Below are positions 47,059 through 59,000 of a DNA stretch of 64,000 bases, one piece after another. Numbering within the stretch: position 1 is the stretch's first letter; every line of letters begins with the position of its first letter. The position numbers and the translations under genes were made by a program. The notes beneath the pieces were generated by a model, which saw only the letters and a program-made list of their open reading frames with translations, had not been told where the DNA came from and ran no database searches. Source of the stretch: Gordionus sp. m RMFG-2023 (taxonomy: Eukaryota > Nematomorpha > Gordioida > Chordodea > Parachordodidae); contig NC_088775.1 in the NCBI RefSeq assembly GCF_954871325.1, positions 16,283,561-16,347,560 on the forward strand, given 5' to 3'.

Positions 47059-50000
47059 CTATTAAAAGTAAATTAAATAATGGTTTTAGTTATTACAAAT
47101 TAGAAATGTATGCAACCTTTTTAAAGACACTTCCGATTCTTTTTACCAATCTCAGTGGGTTACATAAGAATGTTTATATAGTGGATAGAATAATATAGAC
47201 CAAGATTATTAATAAATATATGTGAAGAGCAAACGGGCTTTTCCCCTTTAATATATTGACCTAAACAAAGTCCAGACAAAGGTGGTGGAAAAAGACTTAG
47301 AAACTAATTATCTAAATTCGTATCAGATGTTTGAACCTAGTAAGACAAATACTAGCCAATTAGACAGGAAATAAACATATTAAAATCAATGATAATTGGT
47401 CAAATTTGGAAATATTAAGCCAGTATTTAAAAAAAACGAATGATTGAATGATCGGGCGGGTCCAAATATATTTCTAAAAAATACCTTCTGTAAATTTATG
47501 ATATGTTTTCTCGGATTCCTCTTCGGCATGATTAGCAGCTATTTTTAGATTTAAGCATAAGGTGTATGGATCATACTTGTCCGCTATCGATTTGATTTCG
47601 TCAATAATGGCATTTAATTCTTCCCGGGTAGAATTTATCGCGTCAATCTTAAAAAAAACCATGTTATTTTAAATAAGTAAAATATCTAGATCAACAAAGA
47701 AAAAACTAATCAATAAAATATTAATTAGTTATTATATATACTCCAACTTATTCTAGCTTTTTATATTTTAAATTATTAATTCCATAGAAAATACAAATCG
47801 TTTTAAAAATATATTTTCGAATATTTGTCCAGAATACTGAAAATTTTTTAAAAATAAGTTAATATTCCTTGTGGACCTTTTAATTTCTAACTCCATTTCC
47901 ATTATTTTTTTAAAAAATTAAATGATCCCTTTTTTTGTATGAAACATTAACATTTTTAAATTTTTGAAACGAATAATGATCTTATTATTCATTCCTAAGA
48001 ATAATTAATATTTGATTCGTCTGAATCTGAACAATCAAATATTCAATTGGTACAGATCCGATTAATATGTTTGCATACCTAACCTATAATTTTAATACGA
48101 TTCTTATGCCATAATTTCAGTAAACTCGTTATAAAAGCTTTAAAAAAAGGTTTACTGTGAATGAAATATAATATACTTTGCTTAATAAAATCATCTTTTT
48201 TTCTTCCATCATAGGTTTTTTGGCCAAATTTTCTCCTTAAAAAGTTTAAAAATAAATAAATTATATTCTATAAATATTAAGATAGATGGCTATAAAAAAA
48301 TTTAAACAACTAAAGATTACAGATATAACTCTATCACTACAATCATGACACAATTATAGTCAGAGACCTGCATAAACCATCTGCATAGCATGACCAATTT
48401 TTTTAAAATTTATATTTATTTTTAATTTTTATAAATATGACGATTTAAATTATTTCGTTCGGCCCGTGTACCCGGGCTTAGGGCTGGACCTGCAGATCTC
48501 TGATTATAGTAAAATTCTGAATATTAATTTTAATAATTTCCTAGGTTTGTTTGAATACAGATTAACTTAATATAAACTAAATATATAAATTTTTTAATTA
48601 TTTTGCTTCCCACCTACTTCAGGAGTAAAAAAATAGGGTTAGAGCAGCTCGATTTAAAAAAGGCTAACCCAATATCTTCACCAAAAAATATCATGCAAGT
48701 CGAGATTTTATTATAGATGTCCAAACATTTCTACCACCTATGAATAAAAAATCTATAGGCTTGCGTAATATTTATTGGCTAAAATATTGGGTTAGCTGTT
48801 TTTAGAAAATTGAGAACTTGAGTCATTTAACATTAGTTATGGGTTCAAGAATTTTGATAATTGCTTGAAAATATTACCATATTTTAAAAAAAAAATAGTG
48901 GAGTAATTCATAGCGCAAACCTATCCCAAAAGCTGGGATTGAATTTCATAAACATATATATATTTTATAAATAGGAATTATTTTATATTATGACTTTTTC
49001 GCCTATATTTTTTTGTATTAAGTATGACGGATATCCACTTTATGACTGAAAATAGCATAACTCGAGTCTGATCCAAGCTAAACCTCAATGTAGTGTTGTT
49101 AAAACGGCTCGATTTTTAAAAACGACTAACCCAATATTTTGGCCAAAGAATATTACCCAAACCTAGAGATTTTGTTCATATATGGCAGAAGGGTCTGTAC
49201 AACTATCGAAATCTCGAGATTCGCGCATTATTATTTTGGGTAAAATCTTAATTTAAAGTAGGTTAAATAGACCAGTTTAACACTACCTTAATGTTTAAGG
49301 CAAGTATAAGAAACTTTTAAATTCCTTGCCAAAAATATACTTTCACTATAACCTGGTTCATAATCATAAGAGAATTATTTTTTATTGTATTTTATTACTA
49401 TTAGTATAACAACGATTTATTGAAAATAAATACAATATAGTGTTGTAAACGAACGCGTTCAAAATGAATGCGTTCGTGAACGAAGTTCGTTTTTTTGAAA
49501 AAAGGTGATGAACGGCGTTCCTTTTTTTTGACGAACTTTGAACGTGAACGCGTTCCTTTTCTTTGATGAACGCGTTCAATTTTACGTTCGTTCAATTTTA
49601 AAAACACTTTTTATTTTTATTTATTTGAAAAATTAATATTAATCCGCATTTTTTAACAAAAAAGTCTTATATTTTTATTTATTTGAAAAATTTATATTTA
49701 ATCCAATTTTTAAACAAAAAAGTCTTATATTTTTTAATCAGCTGTTTTTACTTTTTCCTTTTTCATATTGCAATTAACGTACTATAGTGCGAAGATAAGA
49801 TTAAAGTTTATTAATTTGAATATTTTATATTTTAATTTAATAGATTAGCATTTGAATGGATATAAATATTTCATCATCAGATTCTGAAAATCAAAATTCA
49901 ATATTAGATGAATTAGAATTACCATGGCCCAAATATCAAAAATATTTCACTGTTTTAAAATCAATTCCGAGATATCCTTTTTTTTTGACGTGGAAGAAGA

Positions 50001-53000
50001 AGGCAGATTGGAGGATGATAACATAGCTCAATTTTTTGAAACAATGGATAAAACATTAAATGTTTTTAATAAATTCCCCCTTTTTGTTTATCAAGTATAA
50101 CACCGCAATCCCTTCATCTGCCCCTGTTGAGCGAGTTTTTAGTATAGCTAACGCTGTATTAACTGACAAGCGTTCCTTGTTATCAGATGAAAATTTTGAA
50201 AAGCAATTATTATTAAAAAATTAATAAGAAAATTTTTTTATAAATTTATTTTTTTATCGCTCTATTATATTGTATTTATAATTATATTATCAAAATAAAA
50301 CTATTATTTTTTATCATGGCTAATATATTGTGTTGAAAAATATAAGGCATTTATTTATATTAAATTAAATTTAAAAAAAAATTTATCATAAAATTTTGAA
50401 CGTATGAACGCGTTCATGAACTTGAGCGCGTTCCTTTTTTTGAATTTGAACGTGAACGCGTTCGATTTTTGTCAATGAACACGCGTTCGATTTTTTAAAA
50501 AATGTTTACAGCACTAATACAATATGATATATTAATATAATAACAAGGAACAATTTTTTTATTTATAAAAGGAACAATTAATTAGTACAACTAGTAAAAG
50601 AATGCTTTATATTTTATAAAATATTTTATGATGTAAACCACAAACACATGGTAATAAGATTGATTCATTTTCTCGTTTAAATTTAACAATGTTAAAGCCG
50701 AGTAAAAATAAAGAAAGAAGCTAATATCACGTGAACACATGAATGTTTTAAACGCTGCATCGCAAATAATGTATTTCAAATGATATCGTACAAACTGATC
50801 AAATTACCGCTTGATGTTAGGCTTTGTCTTCGCAGGCAATTAAAAAAAGCGCGATGAATACGAGATTTATTTTCGCAGGCATAAAAAATTTATTCCCGCG
50901 GTAAATGGTGTCTACTCTCTTTTTCGCCTAATAACGTGATTTTAATTTAAACATATTTTATTTTTTTTAATTTCTACTATTAAACTTTTTATTATGAACA
51001 AATATTTAGTAAAATAGATTTTTTTTAGAAATATTAAGAAACTAATAAAGAAAATTATCAAAAGATTTGGAAATGAATACCTTGAATGATGTTATATTTT
51101 GTTTTCTTTGCTTAGGAATTTTAGTGGGATTAACCTAAATTAAATGTAATTTTTTACATTCTCTTTGTCATTGATTGCACTCTTTTCTTCATTTAAAACA
51201 TATTGATAATGACTAGAATTAGATGGCAATAAATTCGGAATTAATTGAAATGACAAATTTATATTAAGAAATTAATAACCTCCTTCAAAGAAAGCATCAT
51301 CACTATGACTTAAATCTAGATTCGATTTACAAAATGGAGTGATCATTATTGGTCCAAGGAAACAAAGTGCTTCAAAATGAATTCACTTTCTTTTAAATCC
51401 AGATTCTTTCTCTTACATATGTCTTTTAAGCTTTTATATTTAAATTTAGCATCTAATACTAATAATTTAAATAATCAGTATCTAATTGTTAATATAACCT
51501 AACCTGCCATATTATGATTTATAGATATTTCTTGAAACTCTTTTGCCCTTCTAAATTTATTTTTATGCTTATCACTACTTTATAAGCTTGAGATTGTGTT
51601 ATATCCTTAAATGAAAAAGATAAAAGAATACTAAGTTTATATATTTGTATAAATAAATAGTAATTTACTCATCTAATTTTTTCAAACTAAAAATCCTACT
51701 TAAAGTTACGAATTCGCAAAAATGCAATAAATGAATTTTGGCGAAAAAAAATGCATGAATATTTGCTAAAGACAATCACGTCTGTTTATATTGTTTTTAA
51801 ATTTTGCGAAAATTAAATGCTCGAATTGCCTGCGAAGACATAGCCTTAGAAACAATTTTAAAAAACGCAAAATGGTTTGCTTTTTTCAATAATTTTTTAT
51901 TAAGTCCTTTTACACGTGGGTAGAACTCGGGCTTTTTCGCAAGAAAACCGAAAAAACCTTGTTACCCAGATAAGAATGGATAGGGCACTAAAAACCCATT
52001 CTTAGTTTTTAAATTATTATATATAAATAAAATATATATAAAATGTAAAATAAATAACTTATCTTTTAAATGGAATATTAGAAATTATTATTTAAATAAA
52101 AGGGCAGATGATAATAAAATTTAAAAAACTAATCAAAATTTTGAATTGATTATACTAATAGATAGACAACCTTAATTTAAAAATGGACGAGTTTTTTTTA
52201 TTAAAAAAGAACGGCAAAAAGCAAACGCTAAATTTGCGTGCACTATAGGATTAAAATATTGTGCGTATAAGGGTTTAAAGACCATGAAGTCCAGCCCGAT
52301 TAATCAATTTATCAAATTCCTCGCTAAGGTGCAAAATCATTTGTTTTTATAAGTAATAAAATTAATTTTTTCGTCCCCTTTTAAAAATGAAAATTTAACC
52401 TGGAGGGTTCGAATATATTTAATTTTCTTATAGGGAAGATTTCTTATTTTTGTGATGAAATTGAATAGAGATTGCAATTTATAATTTTTAAAAAAAGTAA
52501 AATAAATTCACTATAATCTTTTGCGAAATAAAAAATATTTTTATAAGTTAACGAAGAAATGTACTAGAAAAGCATTTGTAGTTGCCTAATTCATGTTTAA
52601 TGTGTAATTAAAATATGTGCTTATATCGGTTTAAACAGTAAGGGCTTTTCTAGCATACATATTCTTCCTTAATTATGGGATAAATAATCGATATTTTCGT
52701 TTTTACATATATAAAAAGTAAAAAAATAAGTTATAATCTGATTTGGGAACCTTAAAAAAAACAAACTCATATCTGTCATAAATAGAATTAATGAGTGGGA
52801 CCTAAATGTCACTTTATTCTAAAAAATGGTACTATATGACTAAGAAATGCCATTTGATTGAAAAAATATTTAATCTTTAAATGGCAATCGAAAGTCTCTA
52901 TAAAATCAAATAACGTGGTTCAATACTTACAAGATAAAATATAAGAGTATTATTAGGGATGCAAAAAATATAAATATAAATAAAACAAAAAGGTTTTTTT

Positions 53001-56000
53001 TTCTTATTCCATAAAAAATGTGGAAAAAACATAGCTTTAAATATCATTTTTAAATAGAGGTGGGCGCGGGCCGTGAAATTACGCATGACCCATCGTGTCA
53101 CGGTGGGTCACGGCGTGAGTGTGAATAAATTTTAAATTCCAAGGCATGACGGGTTCCCAAAATTTTTCCCGGGCGTGAACATAAATTTCCCGTGAATCAC
53201 GGAAATTTTAATTTTTATAATTGTTTTTTATAAATATAAATTTGCAATTTTATATTTATATTATATATTTTCTTATTTAATTTATTTCTTTTGGCCTAAT
53301 GGGTAAGATGTAGGCTTGGAAACACGAGTATGAACAAGGACGCTGGTTCAATCCTGGTAAGAACCATAAAAACTTTCAAGTTTTTCTTCGATGACTGATG
53401 TGTAAAGACATATGGTATGATGAATTTCGGAGCTTAGAGATGACACCCCGGTCACCGACAGACCTGGACAGCCGGGTGCTAAGGATACCTGTCCAATAAA
53501 CAAATGAAGGACACAAATGAAAATATGAATATGAAAGCTAGGGCGTTCCCTCCATGCGACGCGCAGGGTGTAGACCTCCATCCTGTGAAAAATAAAGTAA
53601 AGGTCAAAGCAAAGAAGACAAGACTGGCAAGTTTGAATATTGGGACGCTTAAAGGTAAGACGAGAGAATTGGCATCAATGTTGAACAAGAGAAAAGTTGA
53701 TATAGCGTGTATACAAGAGACGAAATGGAAAGGACAGAAAACTTTGATGATTGGAGATGGGTATAAATTGTACTATAATGGACTTGTTAGCAATAGGAAT
53801 GGTGTCGGCATCATCCTCAGCCAAGACCTAACCTCTTCAGTAGTAGAAGTCAACAGGATCTCTGATAGACTAATGAAGATAAAACTCTGCATTGGTCAAT
53901 CAATACTACACATCCTATCAGTATATGCTCCTCAAACGGGTTGCAAGGAAGAAGAGAAAGATGACTTTAGAGCTATCCTTGATGAAGCTGTAATGGAAAT
54001 CCCTAAGGATGACCTAGTCATAATTGGTGGTGACTTAAATGCGCATGTGGGGAAAGCAAGAGATAGCTACAAAAGGCATCATGGTGGTTTTGGATAAGGA
54101 GAAAGAAATGATGAAGGAGAGCACGTACTGAAATTTGCGCAAGCCTTCGACCTTGCCTTAACCAACACCTACTATAGGAAAAAAGACAGTCATTTAATAA
54201 CATATGAAAGTGGTACTAGGAAAACACAGATAGATTACATGCTAATCTCTCGCAGAAGATTAAAAGATGTAATAGACTGCAAAGTCATCCCAGGAGAAGA
54301 TATCGCCGCACAACACAAGCTACTAATCATGGATTTACAAATCTCAAATAAATCCACTCAAAATAAGATAAAACTGGAACCATGCATCAAATGGGGCAAA
54401 TTAAAAACAATGACAGATGCCTTTGCAATCAATGCAAACATTGAAACAATAAATTGCTCACAAGTCAGTGAAAAAATCTGGACAGACCTTTCATCCAGAT
54501 TAATAGACACTGCAAAATCGACGCTAGGCTTGACAAGAGGAGGCAACAAATCACACAAAGAACTATGGTGGTGGAATCAAGAGGTACAAACCACTATACA
54601 GGAGAAAAAAGCCCTTTATAAAATATGGTACAAATCCAAAAATGCAGATGACAAGTCAAGATACAAAAAATCCAAGAGATTAGCTACAAAGGCGGTGGCT
54701 AGGGCCAAATCTATGGCATACGATGACATGTACGAAGATCTACATACCAAAGAAGGGCAAAATAAAATATACAGATTAGCCAAACAGCGAGAAAAGAACT
54801 CTAGGGGTATAAACGGAGCTCCGAAAGTAATCAAAAATAAAGATGGGAAATTGATAATAAAGGAAAAAGAAATAATGAATAGATGGAAAGAATATTTTCA
54901 GGAGCTTCTCAACTTTAATTCCCACATATTGCATCTCGATAAACACTCCCCTTGTCAAAACCTTGTACAACCTATAACGGAACAAGAAATAATCACATGC
55001 CTCAAGCATATGAAAAACAACAAAGCTAGGGGTCCAGACGATATTCCAATAGAAAGCCTTAAAGCACTATGAGATGATGGAATACATCTCCTCACAAATC
55101 TGTACAATAAAATACTTGGAAATGAAGAGGTTCCCCAAAAATGGAGGAAGAGCTATCTAGTTCCTATCTTCAAAAATAAAGGGGATCCACACAATTGTCA
55201 AAATTACAGGGGCATAAAACTAATGTCACACTGTCTAAAACTATACGAAAAAATAATAGAAAAAAGATTAAGAGATATAATCGAAATAGGAGAGACACAG
55301 TTTGGCTTTATGCCTGGAAGATCAACAACCGATGCTATCCATGCAATTAGGCAAATGAGTGAAAAATACAGAGAAAAGAACAAAAAGCTACACATGGTCT
55401 TTCTCGATCTAGAAAAGGCCTTCGATAGAATCCCAAGAAAACTTCTCTGGTGGGCGCTACGCCACAAAAAAGTTCCCGAAAAATATATAAGAATAATACA
55501 GGATATGTATATGGGACATACAACAATGGTCCGTAGCACAACAGGTACTTCAGCAGGCTTCACAATAGCCGAAGGAGTTCATCAAGGGTCGGCTCTCAGC
55601 CCACTTCTCTTCATTACAGTAATAGATGTATTAGCACAGTCTATACCTCAAACAGTCCCGTGGAATATGATATTTGCAGATGATATTGTGATACTTGCCG
55701 AGATGATATGAAAGAAAGATTAGTGAGTTGGATAAATATTCTAGAAAAGCACGGACTAAAAGTAAATTAGGAGGAACAGAGAGTATTGATATAAATGAAT
55801 GGCAGATATCGGCAATTGAAAGCTGCAAATATTTGGGCTCCACTATACAAACAAATGGCACAATAGAAAAAGATATAAAGAGTAAAATTAATCAAGTGGG
55901 GTTAAAGTGGAGATCTTTATCTGGAGTGCTATTTGACAAAAGAATCCCACACAAATTAAAGGGAAAAATTTACAGTTCCATAGTACAACCAACTATTCTA

Positions 56001-59000
56001 TATAGTTCGGAAACATGGCCAACCAAAGAATCAGACGAGAGAAGTCTACAAACTATGGAGATGAGAATGCTGAGGATGATTGCTGGGGTAACAAGAAAGG
56101 ATAAGGTGCGCAGTACAAGAATACTAAATAGTTTAAAGGTAGTGCCCATTAAGACTAAGTTAATGGTAAACAGACTTAGGTGGTATGGGCACACAATGAG
56201 AAGGCCTATGAACTACATAGGAAATAAAGTTGAAAGTTTGGAAGTGATGGGCAAACGTAAAAGAGGAAGGCCAAAACTTCAATGGGGCCATAAAGTTAGA
56301 GCCAATATAAAGAAGTATAAAATAGATAAAAGAGATTGTATGAATAACATAAAGTGGAGAGAGATGTTGAAGGAGCTTACCACCAGAAAAGGTGAAAGCT
56401 AAAGAGAAAAAAAAAATCTTCCGCATTTTATAAACAACATCGGTAACATTTCGTTAGTTCTATTTCCTTTTTATGTTTAGGTGTTTTTTATCGCGAGACT
56501 TTATGCTAAATTTTGCTTAAATTTTTTACAGAAAAGTCAGTTATATTTTATTTGTAAAGATCTTTAATCTTTAAATGCATCAGAAAGTGAAGGATTTTAA
56601 AAATCTATGCCAAAAGATAAATGTTGGTGTTACTATGGATAACAAAATATAAAAGTTGTGTACCGAAAAACTCTCATGAATACTATAGGTCCAAAAATAT
56701 ACCATGAAATAAAATTTAAGATTAAAAGCATGATCAATAATAATTACTTTTCCATAATCACTGATATTTGGACGGATGACTATAAAAATATAAGTTTTTT
56801 AACCATTACATTACATATTATTATCATTAAGGATTTCAAATTAAAAAATTTGTTTTGGCCACAAGGACAATGGATGAAAAAAAAGTCAATATTAAAAGTG
56901 TAGTCAATTCAATTTTAGGAGAATATACAGAAGTGGAAAATTACTTAAATAAATGTATAGTTGTGAGTGATAACGGATCAAATCTTATAAGTGCATTCAA
57001 AGGACGAGCTAGCATATATATATGCCATATACTAAATAATATTATGCATTATATTTTTAATTGTTTAACTGAAATAGCCTTAAATATAAATGGTGTAAAA
57101 AAATAGTACAATATTTCAAACACTCTACAGCTAATCAAACTAAGCCACACCCTTAAACAAGATTTAATAAAGAGAATAACGAGATGGAACTCTGTATATA
57201 TCATGATATAGAGTTTTAAAATCATATTCTGAAATACAGGTGTACTTGTTTAGCAAGCAAGAATTAAATAGATTAGCCACAATTGATATCAGCATCATAC
57301 GCGAGTTAGATAAATTTTTATCAATATTTAAAGAATGCTCAGATAATCTGAGAGCAGATTCTCGATGAAGTTTGTCTATGGAAACAAAAATTAGTAAAAT
57401 TTTGTTAACCTTCTGAACGTGATACAATAATAATCAAAACCTTAAAATACAGAACAAGATTTCTTTTAAAAAATTATTATGCAGCCACTACATAAGGTAG
57501 GCTTAATTCTAGATCCGAATTTCAAAAGACTTAAGTTTTTAATAAAAGAAGAAAAGGATGATATATATAAAACCATCTTAAAAATGCCAAATGATATAAA
57601 ATTAGATGATATGCATAAGTCGATGCCAACTATCATTTATAACTTTCCTAACTTATCCTAAACTCATAAAAAACCTTATATTATAAATGATCAATACCAA
57701 CTATCATTTATAACTTTCCTAATTCATCCTACACTCATAAAAGACCGTATATTCTAAATGAAAAATTTAGAGAATTTCTAGATGATTCTGATGAAGCATC
57801 AACATCACCGATGAAAGCTGTGAGGATGAACTTAAAAGATTCATATAATTTATATAACAAGACAATATTTTGAAGTTTTGGAAGCAGGAATATTCATTTC
57901 CTTTTTTGAGAATATCGAGTAAAATTTTGTCAGCTGCAAGTTCGGTTTCTAGTGAAAGGTTATTTTCTGTAGCAAATCTCTTATTAGAGAAAAGACGTAC
58001 ACAATTGAAATAAAAAAATATGGACAGTCTTCTTTTTCTTAATAATTTCGATTTATAAATTGTATTTATTTTTTGTTTAGAGAAATAAATAGAATGAATT
58101 CAAAAAAGTGTAAAATTATAGCAATAGTTTTGAAAAATTTAAAAACACCGTGAATTTTCGGGCGTGAATCAAAATATTGCTTTTCGTGAGCGGGCGAGTC
58201 CGGTCGAAAATTTTTTTTATTGCCACCGTGAGCGGGCGAGCCGTGAATGAAAAATTAAGCCCGCGCCCACCTCTATTTTTAAGAATGGTAAAAAAAAAAT
58301 TTTTCAAAATATATCTCAAAAAAAATAATGGTATATTAGATTAACACAAATGAAAAAATGAGCAAATTTATAAAATAACCGTGAAAATGAAAAGATGTTG
58401 TTAAATGTATCATATTGCTATTATATAAACTAAAAATTTTTTTATCATAGAATCTTTTGATTATATTTCGAAACAAATCCGATTTTTTCAAATAACTCAT
58501 ATTCGAATTAGACCTTCCAGGCAATCGAGTGTAATCGTAGAAATAGTCGTTTTCTTCTACTTTTTTCTTATAGCTAATCAGTAAAAATGGATCATTTTCA
58601 GGAACTATTCGAAAACACATCATACGAAAAAGTGCATTTTTGCTTATGCCCCTGCTATAAGTCTCGAAATTATATTAGATTGGGGATCAACTTTCGATTC
58701 CGCTATCTACAAAGTTAATATATCTTATTGGCAACGTTATTTTTTCAACTTTAAATCATTTTTTGAGAGCGTTTTTTTAAATTTTACCGGAAATGTATTC
58801 CAACATGTTTGGAATGCCTACAATATCAGGCAATTTTGGTTTATTTTTAAATCAACGTGATTTTTTTAAAAGAAATCAATGATTTAAATCAAAATTTAAA
58901 ATGGTGAAAGAAAGTAGCAAAAACGCAGTTGCTTTTACTTTTATTGTCCCTGAACCTCAATCTGGACTTAGATAAGCAAAGTCTAAATTAAATAACCAAA

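Larger units (their letters stand above)
53055..58275 (+). mobile_element. hAT element split by a LINE
   Basis: GC-rich inverted ends TAGAGGTGGGCGCGGGCC and AAGCCCGCGCCCACCTCTA; flanking 8-mers TTTTTAAA and TTTTTAAG agree at 7 of 8. Tip motifs CGGGCGTGAA and GGGCGAG repeat at both sides. Plus-strand transposase relics after the LINE: 56658-56903 ([20 protein letters not shown]), 56855-57106 ([25 protein letters not shown]), 57479-57661 ([13 protein letters not shown]) and 57870-58020 ([20 protein letters not shown]). Frames are broken in several places. Confidence 0.87.

Noticed and set aside
53290-53362. A tRNA gene at the start of LINE 2.
   Set aside because: A and B boxes are present, but acceptor and T stems do not pair well; better described as a tRNA-like head.
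54018-56426. Long minus-strand open frames across LINE 2 (and likewise across LINE 1 at 42418-45355).
   Set aside because: They are antisense shadows of the reverse transcriptase and endonuclease frames, with no motifs of their own.
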